Assembly (NCBI RefSeq): GCF_001418575.1
Contig: NZ_LIQR01000054.1
Location: 23,663 to 87,662 of the forward strand
Source of the DNA: Peterkaempfera griseoplana
GTDB lineage: Bacteria; Actinomycetota; Actinomycetes; Streptomycetales; Streptomycetaceae
DNA: 64,000 bases
Reading direction: 5' to 3'
Shown: positions 51,671-62,136 of the stretch, piece by piece
How the letters are laid out: the number at the start of each line of letters is the position of its first letter
How positions within the stretch are numbered: the stretch's first letter is position 1
The notes under the pieces: model-generated
Databases searched by the model: none
What the model saw: the letters and a program-made list of their open reading frames with translations, nothing else
What the model was told of the DNA's origin: nothing
Translations under genes and position numbers: made by a program

Positions 51671-52720
51671 TTGAGCTTGGTGTTGACGACCGCATCCGTG
51701 CCGGACGGGGACAAGGTCGCCTACTGGAACGACGCGGTGAGCAGGACGCTGGTGCCGATGACGGTCGCCCCGCGGGGCGACGGGCCGTTCGACGGCCGGA
51801 TCGCCACCGACCGCCTCGGCTATCTCCAGGTCTCCACCATGGAGGCCGACGCAAAGCGGGTCAGCCGGACTCCGGCCCTGATCGCCCGCTCCTCCGAGGC
51901 GCTGGTGGCGGTGGGTGTCCAGGTGTCCGGTACGGCCACCTTCATCCACGACGGCCGGCGGGCCGAGGTGTGCGAGGGCGACCTCGTGGTCTACGACACG
52001 ACCCGGCCGTACTCCTTCGACTATCCGCAGCGGTTCGCCACGCACGTCTTCCAGCTGCCCCGCCGGATGCTGGGCGTGCCGGACAGCGACATCCGGCAGG
52101 TCACCGGCGCCGCCATCGGCACCGGGGACGGCGTCGGCGCGATGCTGCTGCCGTTCCTGGCCACCCTGGCCTCCTCGGCGGGCGGCTACCAGCCGGCCGT
52201 CGCGGACCGGCTGGCCGGCAATGTGGTCGACCTGCTCGCCACCCTGATCGCGGAACGGGCCCACCCGGACGCCACGGACGCGGACACCGCCCGCAGCCAC
52301 CTGCTGCTGCGCGTCCGCGACCACATCAACCGGAACCTGGGCGACCCGGAGCTGTCGCCGGAGGGCATCGCCCGGGCGCACCGGATCTCCGTCCGGTACC
52401 TGCACCGGCTCTTCGAGGGCGAGGGAACCACCGTCGGCCGGCTGATCCAGCAGCGGCGCCTGGAGGAGTGCAGCCGGGAGCTGGCCCGCCGCGGCAGGAC
52501 CGCCCCCACCGTGTCCGCCGTCGCCCAGCGGTGGGGCTTCGTCAACCCCGCCCACTTCAGCCGGGCGTTCCGGGCCGCGTACGGCGTCTCCCCCCGTGAG
52601 TGGCGCAACCTGCGCACCGCCCAGGACGACGGCGGCCGGCCCCCGGCGGCCGCGCCGGCGCCGGGGACCGCTCCGGGGGCTGCCGCCGGTGTCCGGGGTG
52701 CCGGCCGGACAGGGGGCTGA
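51671..52720 (+). CDS. AraC-family transcriptional regulator
   Basis: 349 residues from TTG 51671. The N-terminal domain (about 1-180) is an AraC-binding-like/cupin domain of the type that starts with DKVAYWNDAVSRTLVPM. The C-terminal DNA-binding domain carries two HTHs (LRVRDHINRNLGDPELSPEG, ISVRYLHRLFEGEG and VAQRWGFVNPAHFSRAFRAA YGVSPREWR). An Ala/Pro/Gly-rich tail of about 30 residues follows. It probably regulates the divergent YcaC-DoxX pair and perhaps the esterase gene downstream. Confidence 0.86.
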   Translation: MSLVLTTASVPDGDKVAYWNDAVSRTLVPMTVAPRGDGPFDGRIATDRLGYLQVSTMEADAKRVSRTPALIARSSEALVAVGVQVSGTATFIHDGRRAEVCEGDLVVYDTTRPYSFDYPQRFATHVFQLPRRMLGVPDSDIRQVTGAAIGTGDGVGAMLLPFLATLASSAGGYQPAVADRLAGNVVDLLATLIAERAHPDATDADTARSHLLLRVRDHINRNLGDPELSPEGIARAHRISVRYLHRLFEGEGTTVGRLIQQRRLEECSRELARRGRTAPTVSAVAQRWGFVNPAHFSRAFRAAYGVSPREWRNLRTAQDDGGRPPAAAPAPGTAPGAAAGVRGAGRTGG

Positions 52721-52899
52721 CCCCACACCGTCCAACGGGTAGGGTGCCCGCTCGAAGCCGTGCGGGCCGCCCTGTGCCGACGGCGGCAGTGCCCGGTTCG
52801 GCGGCCGCAGCATCGGCTGCCGCCCCTCCACCAGGCACCCGATGCATCGATCCACCCTTTTCGTTCCAGGCCCCGTTGGCCCTGTCGGCAGGAGACCGT

Positions 52900-53889
52900 G
52901 TGTCCGACTTCGCCCCTTCGTCCGTTCGGCACCCGGTCCTGGACCGTCCCACCCGAGCGTTCGTGGCCCGGCACACCTGCCCCGCGCCGGCGCACGACCC
53001 GGACCTGGAGGAGGCCCGGACGGGCCTGGCCCGGCTGCAGGGCGCGGACGATGCCCTGGACGAGGAGGCCACCTCCACGGAGTGGTTCGCGCTGCCGGGC
53101 GGCCCCACCGGTCACGTACGGGTGCAGGTGGTCAGGCCCGCCGACAGCGTCGGCGAGATCCCCGTCGTGCTGTTCCTGCACGGGCTGGGCTGGGTCCTGG
53201 GCGACGCCGGCACCCATGAGCGCGTGGTACGCCAGTTCGCCCTCGGCACGGACGCGGCCGTGGTCTTCGTCGAGTACGAGCGAGCCCCCGAGGCGCAGTA
53301 CCCAGTCGCCGTCGAGCAGTGCTACGCGGTCGCGAAGTGGATCTGCGAGCGAGGCGGCGAGATCGGCCTGGACGGGAGCCGGATGGCCGCCGTGGGCGAC
53401 TCGGCGGGCGGCAACCTGGTGGCGGCGCTGACCCTGCTGGCCAAGGAGCGCGGCGGGGTGCAGCTGGTGCAGCAGGTGCTGCTCTGCCCGGTCACCGACG
53501 CCGACTTCGACACCCCCTCCTACCAGCAGTTCGCCAAGGGGTACTTCCTCGGCAGGGAGACCATGCGCTGGTTCTGGGACCAGTACCTTCCCGACGTGAC
53601 GCAGCGCAGCGAGGCGACCGCATCACCCCTGCAGGCCTCCCTGGAGCAGCTCACCGGGCTGCCCCCGGCGCTGGTGGTCACCAGCGAGGCCGACGTGGTG
53701 CGCGACGAGGGCGAGGCCTATGCGGCGAAGCTCCGTGCGGCGGGCGTGGCGGTGGTCTCGATGCGCTACCACGGGACGATCCACGACTTCATGGTGCTCG
53801 ACCCCCTGCGCGACACGGACGCCGCCCGGGCAGCCCTGATCCAGACCCTCGACACGGTCCATGTAGCCCTGCACCGGCACCGCGGCTGA
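52900..53889 (+). CDS. HSL-type alpha/beta hydrolase (esterase), paralogue 1
   Basis: 329 residues from GTG behind AGGAGACC. It belongs to the hormone-sensitive-lipase-like family. The oxyanion motif reads HGLGW (normally HGGGW), the nucleophile is in GDSAGGN, Asp in VTSEADVVRDEG and His in YHGTIHDFM. It is closely similar over most of its length to the gene at 58778 (shared QFA.GYFL.R..M.WFWDQY, LTGLPPALVVT.EADV), so they are paralogues. Members hydrolyse short acyl esters. It follows the AraC gene by 179 bp. Confidence 0.86.
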   Translation: MSDFAPSSVRHPVLDRPTRAFVARHTCPAPAHDPDLEEARTGLARLQGADDALDEEATSTEWFALPGGPTGHVRVQVVRPADSVGEIPVVLFLHGLGWVLGDAGTHERVVRQFALGTDAAVVFVEYERAPEAQYPVAVEQCYAVAKWICERGGEIGLDGSRMAAVGDSAGGNLVAALTLLAKERGGVQLVQQVLLCPVTDADFDTPSYQQFAKGYFLGRETMRWFWDQYLPDVTQRSEATASPLQASLEQLTGLPPALVVTSEADVVRDEGEAYAAKLRAAGVAVVSMRYHGTIHDFMVLDPLRDTDAARAALIQTLDTVHVALHRHRG

Positions 53890-54044
53890 GCCGGTCACCT
53901 CGGCATGCGCTCGGTGTGCGCCCGGGGCACAGCCCCGGTGCACGGGCAGGCAGGCTCCGCCGCCCGGACCGGGTTGGCTGGGGTGCGGCCGCCGGAACGG
54001 CGAACGGGCCGGTCGAGCCGTGGCACACGCCCGAGAGACGAGGA

Positions 54045-54680
54045 ATGACGACAGTGGAACCCTTCAGGATCGTGGCTGTTTCGGCCGGCCTCAGCCAGCC
54101 CTCGTCGACACGTCTGCTGGCCGACCGGCTCACCGACGCGACCCGGCGGTCGCTCGCGGACCGGTCGCCGCGCCCCGTCGACATCCAGGTCGTGGAGCTG
54201 CGCGAGCTGGCCGTCGACATCGCCCACAACCTGGTGACCGGATTCCCCGGCCCCGCGCTGCGCGCGGCGGTGGAGGCGGTCACCGGCGCGGACGGCGTCA
54301 TCGCCGTGACACCGATCTTCAGCGCCTCGTACAGCGGGTTGTTCAAATCCTTCATCGACATCATCGACAACACCGAGCTGGTCGCTAAGCCGGTGCTGAT
54401 CGGAGCCACCGGCGGCACGGCCCGCCACTCACTGGCTCTGGAGCACGCCCTGCGTCCGCTCTTCGCCTATCTGTGCTCGCACGTGGTCCGGACGGCCGTC
54501 TTCGCAGCCTCCGAGGACTGGGGCGCGGGCGACGTCCAGTCCGACACCCTGGGCACGCGGATCATCCGCGCCGGTGAGGAACTGGCGGAGCTGATGCTGC
54601 AGCAGCCCGGCAGAGCGGCGGCGGACGACGCCGTCGTGCCCTTCGAGCAGCAGCTGACCAGACTTCGGATCTCCCACTAG
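54045..54680 (+). CDS. NADPH-dependent FMN reductase (CE1759-type)
   Basis: 211 residues. It has a flavodoxin-like fold: RIVAVSAGLSQPSSTRLLAD (phosphate loop for FMN), VIAVTPIFSASYSGLFKSFI (FMN-binding, P-x-[FY].SYSG) and LIGATGGTARHSLALEHALR. These proteins supply reduced FMN to LLM-class monooxygenases. The probable partner is at 47270. The ATG follows GAGGA at 5 bp. Confidence 0.85.
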   Translation: MTTVEPFRIVAVSAGLSQPSSTRLLADRLTDATRRSLADRSPRPVDIQVVELRELAVDIAHNLVTGFPGPALRAAVEAVTGADGVIAVTPIFSASYSGLFKSFIDIIDNTELVAKPVLIGATGGTARHSLALEHALRPLFAYLCSHVVRTAVFAASEDWGAGDVQSDTLGTRIIRAGEELAELMLQQPGRAAADDAVVPFEQQLTRLRISH

Positions 54681-54795
54681 GCAACGCCTGCGGCCGCTGC
54701 CGCCCGGAACCTCTCCGATCTTCGTCAGGTCCGCCTCGCCGCCGACGCCCGGGCTTGCTCGGGCGTGACGTCGGGGCGGCCGGAAGAAGGAGCAG

Positions 54796-55327
54796 GGTGG
54801 GCGAGCGGGTGGCCTCAGCTACCAGGCCTGGGCCCTCGGGCGCCTCGGCGACCCCGCGGCGGCGGCATGTCAGAGCCGCGAGTCGGCCGGGCTCTTCGAG
54901 TCCGCCGACGACCTCCCGGTGCCCTCCAGGCCATGCGGCTGCACCCCCGCCGGGGCCGGCCGGCACGAGGAGGCCGTCACCGAGCACCTGCGCACACTCG
55001 TCTTCCTCGACCAGGCAGGCGAACGCATCGAACCGCATATCGCCGACTTCGCCCGGGTGAACCTGCGGATGGCCATCGGCTCGGCGCACACCGCCCTCAA
55101 GAACTGGTTCCAAGCCGCCGACGAGTCGCACTCGGCCGTGGACCTCTGCCGCACCGGCCGCCGGCGGGGCGTCGCCCTGGTCTCCCCTCGGCGACGCCCT
55201 GACGGCCGCCGGACACGCTGACCAGGCCCTGGACGCCCACAGCCGGTGCCTCGCCCTCGGCGCTGCAGTCGGCCCCTCCCGCCTCACCGAGACCCGGAAA
55301 CGCCTCGCCCACCTCGACGCCCACTGA
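54796..55327 (+). pseudogene. TPR-protein fragment, frameshifted
   Basis: One frame encodes YQAWALGRLGDP and GRHEEAVTEHLRTLVFLDQA, then ARVNLRMAIGSAHTALKNWF. After a shift near 55180 another frame continues GDALTAAGHADQALDAHSRC and ends RLAHLDAH. These are tetratricopeptide repeats as in the C-terminal half of actinobacterial XRE-TPR or SARP regulators. No DNA-binding domain or start is present, so this is a decayed 3' portion. Confidence 0.65.
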
Positions 55328-55460
55328 GGGCCGCCCCGGCCGGCGCCTCTGCCCGCCCCGGCCGTCCAGGAGGTCGTCCCTCACGGGAGCCTCCGGACAG
55401 GGCCACCGGCCGGCCGCGTGACCAGACCGATGTCGTGTCGGCATCTGACGGGTCGGACCG

Positions 55461-55901
55461 TCACCCGCTGCCCGCCATGAGGTCGGCCACAACGCGGTCC
55501 AGATCCAGATACAGCCCCTCCACGCCGGGCGGCACGACCGTGCTCGCCCGCTCCAGGAACGCGGTGACCGCCGAGGCGTCGATGTCCAGCGCGGCGGACC
55601 CCGCCGGGGATCTGACCACGATCCGCACCCAGGGCCGGTGGTCGCACTGCCAGGGTGCCACCAGGACGTCTCCGGCACCCACCGGCCGGCTCGTCCCCTT
55701 CGCCAGGAGACTGCGCGCGAACACCCAGTCGACCCTGCCGGTCGCCGTCGTCCCGACGGAGAGGCACACGGCATAGGGGTCCGACCGGTCGTAGCGCAGC
55801 TCGGCGGGCAGGGACGCCGGCGGTTCGTCCGCGACGGCGACGTGCACCGCCACCTCATGGGTGACCGAGGTGTGGGCAGCGCCGGAAAACTGCTGAGTCA
55901 T
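55461..55901 (-). CDS. SsgA-family sporulation/cell-division regulator
   Basis: 146 residues, in the SALP size range. The family pattern is visible: LPAELRYDRSDPYAVCLSV, VDWVFARSLLAKGTSRPVGA, GDVLVAPWQC, VRIVVRSPAGSAALDIDASA and FLERASTVVPPG. SsgA-like proteins direct septation and cell-wall remodelling in streptomycetes and near relatives, which supports the taxonomic assignment. Which SALP it is cannot be decided here. It is alone on its strand. Confidence 0.88.
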   Translation of the reverse strand: MTQQFSGAAHTSVTHEVAVHVAVADEPPASLPAELRYDRSDPYAVCLSVGTTATGRVDWVFARSLLAKGTSRPVGAGDVLVAPWQCDHRPWVRIVVRSPAGSAALDIDASAVTAFLERASTVVPPGVEGLYLDLDRVVADLMAGSG

Positions 55902-56243
55902 GGCTTGTCCCGTCCAGAAACGATCTCAGGGGTGTCTGTGCGAACGACCCTAGAAGCGCCGGGGGAGCGGACTTTGCCGAGCAACGTACGCAGGGTTGCC
56001 CGCCAGAGCACCGGGCGCAGGGAAGCCCCCGCCCGGCACTGCGCCGGGCGTCTGACGACACCTCTTCTGCCCCAGGCCGCGAGAGGCGGCGGGTCGCGCG
56101 GGCGAACAGCGCGGTGCCCGGTTCCCGTGCCAGGGGCGAACCCGTGCGGCCTCCTCACCGCGGTGACGCGCGAGATGCGTCGCGGCGGGAGTCGACGCCT
56201 CAGAGCCCCCGCCGACCCGCATGCACGGAACCGCGGGCGCTGC
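55902..56243. other. intergenic stretch, nothing recognised
   Basis: 340 bp upstream of the SsgA-like gene and beyond the stop of the minus-strand LtrA gene; it should carry the SsgA-like promoter. No gene or repeat was found. Confidence 0.45.
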
Positions 56244-57431
56244 TCAACCGACCGGCACCCGCCGGCCGCCCTGGACGGTGACCACGCCGGCCAGCAGCGC
56301 CAGCAGGACCCCGGTGGCCAGTGCCGGTGCGGGGGAGAGAGCGGCCGGGAGGAGCAGGACGGCCGCGAGGAGGAAGGGCACCCCCTCGGCGGCCGTCCTG
56401 TGGTGGGGCCGCAGTTGCAGCGCCCACACGGTGGTCAGGAAGACCGCCGCCGGGACGGTGACCACGGCGCCCGCAGTCTGCGGGGCGATGGAGGCACGAT
56501 GGGTGACCTGGTCGGCGTCGACGGCCAGGCCCGCACCGACGGCGGCTGCCGAAGCGAAGATCAGATAGTGGCCGTAGGCCCACCGGAACCGTCTGCCGGG
56601 CCGCAGGTGCGTGGTGGCGAGCAGGGTGTGGGCCGGCCGGGCGAAGTACAGCCACCACATGGCGAAGACCGTCAGCAGGCCGCCCGCCGCCACCGTGCAC
56701 AGCGGCCCGGTGCCGCGGTGCTGATCGAAGGCGGTACGGACGGCGGCTGTGGCGGAGGCGACGGACTCGCCGAGCACGATCAAGGTGAACGACCCGTACC
56801 GCTCGGCGATGTGGTGCGGATGCCAGGGCGTCATCCCGGCGGACTGCGCCCGCACCGGGACGCAGATCTCCGCCACCACCAGCACCGCGATGCCCACCGG
56901 ACGCATGCGGCCGGGCAGGGCCAGCAGTCCCACCCAGCCGGTCTGGCAGGCCACCACCCCGACGGCGAAGCGCAGCGCGGTCCGGCGCCGGGGTGGGTCC
57001 GCCCGGGAGGCGCACAGCCACAGCCCGGCCAGTGCGCCGCGCATCACGACGTACCCCAGGGTGATGACGCTCAGGTCGTCGCCCTCGAAAGCCCGCCGCA
57101 CCCCCGCCGCGAGGATCAGCGAGCCGGTGATCTGGACGAACACCGTCAACCGGTACGGGATGTCGTCCGGGTCGTAGGCGGAGGAGAACCAGGTGAAGTT
57201 CATCCACGCCCACCACACGCTGAAGAAGACGACCGCGAAGTGCAGCACGCCCGACGCGCCGTGCCCGGCCGCCACCGCCGCACGCAGCCCCGCGGACGCC
57301 TGGCTCACGGCGACCGCGAAGCACAGGTCGAACAGGAGCTCCAGCGAGGTCGAGACGCGGTGCTTCTCGCCGGGGTCCCGGGCGCGCACGGACCCCGCCC
57401 GGCGGCGCATGCCCGGCGTTGTATGACGCAC
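56244..57431 (-). CDS. LtrA (low temperature requirement A) family membrane protein
   Basis: 395 residues from GTG 57431 with around 11 hydrophobic helices. LtrA features include VSTSLELLFDLCFAVAVSQA at the start, FFSVWWAWMNFTWFSSAYD, and AERYGSFTLIVLGESVASAT. The family is named for a Listeria locus needed at low temperature; the biochemical role is unknown. It is monocistronic. Confidence 0.86.
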   Translation of the reverse strand: MRHTTPGMRRRAGSVRARDPGEKHRVSTSLELLFDLCFAVAVSQASAGLRAAVAAGHGASGVLHFAVVFFSVWWAWMNFTWFSSAYDPDDIPYRLTVFVQITGSLILAAGVRRAFEGDDLSVITLGYVVMRGALAGLWLCASRADPPRRRTALRFAVGVVACQTGWVGLLALPGRMRPVGIAVLVVAEICVPVRAQSAGMTPWHPHHIAERYGSFTLIVLGESVASATAAVRTAFDQHRGTGPLCTVAAGGLLTVFAMWWLYFARPAHTLLATTHLRPGRRFRWAYGHYLIFASAAAVGAGLAVDADQVTHRASIAPQTAGAVVTVPAAVFLTTVWALQLRPHHRTAAEGVPFLLAAVLLLPAALSPAPALATGVLLALLAGVVTVQGGRRVPVG

Positions 57432-57621
57432 CGTCAGTCCAGCCCTGCGGGAGCGGTTTCGCCGGGCACCGGGCCGACCACGACCACGACCACGTCGGCC
57501 GGCGGCTCGCTCATACCCGTCCCCTCTCTCGTCGTCTGCCCGCCCGCGTGCCTGCGGGGCGGCCGCGCCGGTGCGGCCGCCCCTGCGCAGTGATCGGCCG
57601 CCAGCGTACGGCTGTACGAGA

Positions 57622-58644
<1,023 letters not shown>

Positions 58645-58777
58645 TCACCGACGGACAAGAGGCGGTGCCGAACCGGCCCTAGCGTCCTGTCCGAGCCTGT
58701 GGCGACCGATCCGGCCGGACGGCCACCGCGCCGAGGCCCGGCCTGCCCAACCCCCTACCTGCGGGAGACACACATCC

Positions 58778-59752
58778 ATGTCCGACGACCTCACCACTCC
58801 GGTCACGCCCGTGCTGGAGCCTGCCGCCGCGGACTTCGCCGCGGCCACCGCCAACCCGCCGTACCTCTTCGAGCTGCCGCCCGCCGAGGGGCGCAAGGCG
58901 GTGGACGAGGTGCAGTCCGGGGAGATCGCCAAGCCGGCGGTCGACGAGGAGTGGATCACCGTCCAGGGCGGCCCCACCGGGTCCGTCCGCGCGCGCATCG
59001 TCAGGCCCGCCGGTGCCACCGGTGTACTGCCGGTGATCCTCTACATCCACGGCGCCGGCTGGGTGTTCGGCAATGCGCACACCCATGACCGCCTGGTGCG
59101 GGAACTGGCGGTCGGCGCCGGGGCCGCGGTGGTGTTCCCCGAGTACGACCTCTCGCCGGAGCACCGCTACCCGGTCGCCATCGAGCAGAACTGGACCGTT
59201 GCCCGCTGGATCGTGACCGACGGTGCCGGCAAGGGCCTGGACGCCACCCGTATCGCCGCCGCCGGCGACTCGGTGGGCGGCAACATGACCGCCGCACTGA
59301 CGCTGATGGCCAAGGAGCGCGGCGGGCTTCCCCTGGTCCAGCAGGTGCTGTTCTACCCGGTCACCGACGCCTCGTTCGACACGCCCTCCTACCACCAGTT
59401 CGCCACCGGGTACTTCCTGCGCCGCGACGGCATGCAGTGGTTCTGGGACCAGTACACCACCGACCCCGCGCAGCGGGCCGAGATCACCGCCTCTCCGCTG
59501 CGGGCCACCACCGAGCAGCTCACCGGTCTGCCGCCGGCCCTGGTCGTCACCGGCGAGGCCGACGTCCTGCGTGACGAGGGCGAGGCGTACGCCAACAAGC
59601 TCCGCCGGGCCGGGGTCGCCGTCACCGCCGTCCGCTACCAGGGCATCATCCACGACTTCGTGATGCTCGACGCGCTGCGCGGCACACACGCCGCCGAGGC
59701 GGCCATCGCCCAGGCCGTGCACATCCTGCGCGCCGCGCTGCACACCGGCTGA
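58778..59752 (+). CDS. HSL-type alpha/beta hydrolase (esterase), paralogue 2
   Basis: 324 residues. The oxyanion motif is HGAGW, the nucleophile GDSVGGN, the acid VTGEADVLRDEG and the base YQGIIHDFVML. It closely resembles the 52900-53889 protein, with the same spacing of all motifs, so one arose from the other. The start is ATG behind CGGGAGA. It is followed after 33 bp by a further alpha/beta hydrolase gene, probably in one transcript. Confidence 0.87.
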   Translation: MSDDLTTPVTPVLEPAAADFAAATANPPYLFELPPAEGRKAVDEVQSGEIAKPAVDEEWITVQGGPTGSVRARIVRPAGATGVLPVILYIHGAGWVFGNAHTHDRLVRELAVGAGAAVVFPEYDLSPEHRYPVAIEQNWTVARWIVTDGAGKGLDATRIAAAGDSVGGNMTAALTLMAKERGGLPLVQQVLFYPVTDASFDTPSYHQFATGYFLRRDGMQWFWDQYTTDPAQRAEITASPLRATTEQLTGLPPALVVTGEADVLRDEGEAYANKLRRAGVAVTAVRYQGIIHDFVMLDALRGTHAAEAAIAQAVHILRAALHTG

Positions 59753-59785
59753 GCCGCCTACCCGTTTCCGAAAGGAAGTTCTGCC

Positions 59786-60508
59786 ATGTCCCGTACCGAC
59801 GGCCCGACCGTCGTCCTGGTCCACGGCGCGTTCGCCGACGCCTCCAGCTTCGCCCGGGTCATCCCCGAGCTGCTCGAACGCGGCCTGAACGTGGTGGCCC
59901 CGGCGGTACCCAACCGAAGCCTGCTCGGCGACTCCGCCTACATCGCCTCGGTCGTCCGCCGGATCCCCGGGCCGGTCGTCCTGGTCGGCCACTCCTACGG
60001 GGGCGCGGTGATCACCGTCGCCGGCGTGGAGGACAACGTCAGGGCGCTGGTCTACCTGGCCGGCTACGCCCTGGAGGAGGGGGAGAGCCTGGGCGAGCTG
60101 CAGGGTGGTTTCCCCGACTCCGACCTGGCCGGCGCGCTGGTCCACACCCCCTTCCCGCTCGAGGGCTCCCCGGCGCCCGGCGTGGACGTCTCGGTCCGGG
60201 CCGACAGGTTCCCGGAGATCTTCGCCGCCGATGTCGATCCCGGTCTCGCCGCCGTCCTCGCCGTCTCCCAGCGCCCGCTGGCCGCCCAGGCCTTCGGCGA
60301 GAAGGCCCCGGCAGCGGCCTGGAAGACCAAGCCCTCCTGGGGTCTGGTGGCCGCCTCCGACCGCACCATCAACCCCGATGTGGAGCGCTACGGCTACCAG
60401 CGGGCCGGCATGACCACCGTCGAGGTCGACTCCTCGCACCTGGTGATGCTCGCCCATCCCGAGCGCGTCGCCGACCTGATCGACCAGGCCGTCCGCGCCG
60501 TCCGCTGA
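59786..60508 (+). CDS. small alpha/beta hydrolase
   Basis: 240 residues, AAAGGAAG upstream. Core motifs are VVLVHGAFADASSFARVIPE (oxyanion region), GHSYGGAVIT (nucleophile), and a C-terminal SSHLVMLAHPERVADLI with the catalytic His. The short length without a lid domain is typical of the salicylate-esterase-like/plant MES-like group found in streptomycetes. The substrate is unknown. Two hairpins follow at 60559 and 60725. Confidence 0.85.
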   Translation: MSRTDGPTVVLVHGAFADASSFARVIPELLERGLNVVAPAVPNRSLLGDSAYIASVVRRIPGPVVLVGHSYGGAVITVAGVEDNVRALVYLAGYALEEGESLGELQGGFPDSDLAGALVHTPFPLEGSPAPGVDVSVRADRFPEIFAADVDPGLAAVLAVSQRPLAAQAFGEKAPAAAWKTKPSWGLVAASDRTINPDVERYGYQRAGMTTVEVDSSHLVMLAHPERVADLIDQAVRAVR

Positions 60509-60558
60509 CCGGTCGCAGGGCTGACCGGCCGGAGGGCTGACCGCGGCGCAACGCCGGG

Positions 60559-60607
60559 CTCCCGTGGTGAACGGCGACTTCTCCAAGTCGTCCGTTCATC
60601 ACGGGAG
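60559..60607. terminator. long double-stem hairpin
   Basis: CTCCCGTGGTGAACGG pairs with CCGTTCATCACGGGAG (one G-T), and inside them CGACTT pairs with AAGTCG. It lies 50 bp after the hydrolase stop. Probably a terminator. Confidence 0.6.
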
Positions 60608-60724
60608 CTTCGTCGTCCCGGCGGCCGACCGGGCCGGAGGGGTCAGGCGCCGATGCCGGACTGCAGCAGGGTGCCGATGTGCATGGTGGAGGAGGGCCCG
60701 GGGGGTCCGGCCTCGATCGAGCGT

Positions 60725-60781
60725 GCACAGCCACCGTGCCCCCTGCGAACCGCTCGTTCGCAGGGGGCACGGTGGCTGTGC
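60725..60781. terminator. perfect 26-bp inverted repeat between convergent genes
   Basis: The arms 60725-60750 and 60756-60781 are exact reverse complements, from GCACAGCCACCGTGCCCCCT to the mirrored end, with loop CGCTC. It stands 25 bp from the stop of the minus-strand GNAT gene and can terminate both directions. It is unusually long for a terminator. Confidence 0.75.
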
Positions 60782-60805
60782 GCGGGGCCCTCCGGGGCGG
60801 GCCGG

Positions 60806-61141
60806 TCAGCCCAGTGCCTCGCGGAGCCAGTGCTTGACCTCCGGGGTGACCGGGTCGGTGATGTCGGCGAACTCGTCGTGCTTCTCCAGGAGTCGCGCCA
60901 CGTACGAACAGACCGGGACGACGCGTCTCCCTGTGGCGCGCACATCGGTCATGGCATGCAGGACCAGCCGGGCCGCGAGGCCCTGACCGGCGAAGTCCAC
61001 ATGGGTTTCCGTGTGGTAGAAGACGCGCTGCTCGCCCCGGTCCAGGTACTCGGCGACGCCGGCGAGCTCGTCGTCGACCAGGATCTCGTAGCGGTGCCTG
61101 TCATCCGCTCGTCGGATGACGGGAGTGGCCGACGTGGTCAT
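60806..61141 (-). CDS. small GNAT-like acetyltransferase
   Basis: 111 residues starting MTTSATPVIRRADDRHRYEI. It is the short YidJ/GTN-type GNAT: YEILVDDELAGVAEYLDRGE, VFYHTETHVDFAGQGLAARL (acetyl-CoA loop as GQGLAARL) and CSYVARLLEKHDEFADI at the end. The start overlaps the pirin stop (ATGA), so the two are translationally coupled. Confidence 0.83.
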   Translation of the reverse strand: MTTSATPVIRRADDRHRYEILVDDELAGVAEYLDRGEQRVFYHTETHVDFAGQGLAARLVLHAMTDVRATGRRVVPVCSYVARLLEKHDEFADITDPVTPEVKHWLREALG

Positions 61142-62136
61142 GGGGTGCCTTTCGGGGGTGGGGGTGCGGGATTGCCGCGCGGGCTGATGACGGCGTTGGG
61201 CAGGGCCGGAGCGCTCAGCCGTTCCCCCTCGTAACCCCGGACCTCGCCGAAGCGGTCGGAGGCGTGCTCCCATGCCTCCTGGGCCTGGACGATCTCCTCG
61301 TGGCTGCGGCCGAGGAAGTTCCACCACATGACGATCTGCTCGCCGAAGGGCGTACCGCCCAGCAGGATCGTCCGGGCCGCGGCGTCGGTGGTGTTGGTGA
61401 TCCTCAGCGTCGCGGTGCCGGGGCCCAGGTAGCCGAGTTCGGCCGGGCGCAGCGGTGTTCCCGCCAGGTGGACCTCGCCGCGGTCCACCAGCAGGCCGTG
61501 CTCGAAGCCCTCGTCGACGGAGAGGGAGACCGTGGCCCGGGGCCGGAGGGTGAGTTCGGCGCCGAGCAGCGGGGTGAAGGTCGGTACGGGCGAGGTCTCC
61601 CCGGCGAGGGAGCCCAGGAACACCCGTACCTCGCCGCCGTCCAGCGGGACCGGGCGCGGGATGTGGTGCCGGAAGTCGCGTGCGGTGTGCCGGTGCTGTC
61701 CGGGCAGCGCCTCCCAGAGCTGCACCCCGTGCAGGACCGTGGTCGCGGGGGTCGAGACCTCCGAGTGGGCGATGCCGTGCCCGCCCGTCATGAGGTTGAG
61801 CTCTCCGGGGCGTACGAAGGCGTGGACGCCCAGGCTGTCGCGGTGTTCGATCTCGCCGCTGAAGAGCCAGCTCACCGTCTGGAGTCCGGTGTGCGGGTGC
61901 GGTGCGACATCCATACCGCCGGTCCGGGAGACGTCGTCGGGGCCGTAGTGGTCGACGAAGCACCAGGCGCCGATCAGGGTCCGGGCCCGCTGCGGCAGGG
62001 TGCGCCGCACGGTCATCGCCCGCGGGCCGCCCAGGGGGACGTCTCTTGCCGAGAGGACCTCCACCTGTGGGCCCGCCCTCTCGTCCGCCGCGGGAGCACA
62101 GAGCAGTTCGACCGGACGGACCTCGGTGTTGCTCAT
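61138..62136 (-). CDS. pirin-family protein
   Basis: 332 residues, ATG behind GGGAGGTG. The N-terminal cupin has the pirin signature HPHTGLQTVSWLFSGEIEHR (His-x-His metal ligands) and HGIAHSE further on (third His and Glu). The C-terminal cupin includes RTILLGGTPFGEQIVMWWNF. Bacterial pirins can act as quercetinases or redox-linked regulators. It is coupled to the downstream GNAT gene and ends in a Pro-rich tail. Confidence 0.88.
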   Translation of the reverse strand: MSNTEVRPVELLCAPAADERAGPQVEVLSARDVPLGGPRAMTVRRTLPQRARTLIGAWCFVDHYGPDDVSRTGGMDVAPHPHTGLQTVSWLFSGEIEHRDSLGVHAFVRPGELNLMTGGHGIAHSEVSTPATTVLHGVQLWEALPGQHRHTARDFRHHIPRPVPLDGGEVRVFLGSLAGETSPVPTFTPLLGAELTLRPRATVSLSVDEGFEHGLLVDRGEVHLAGTPLRPAELGYLGPGTATLRITNTTDAAARTILLGGTPFGEQIVMWWNFLGRSHEEIVQAQEAWEHASDRFGEVRGYEGERLSAPALPNAVISPRGNPAPPPPKGTP

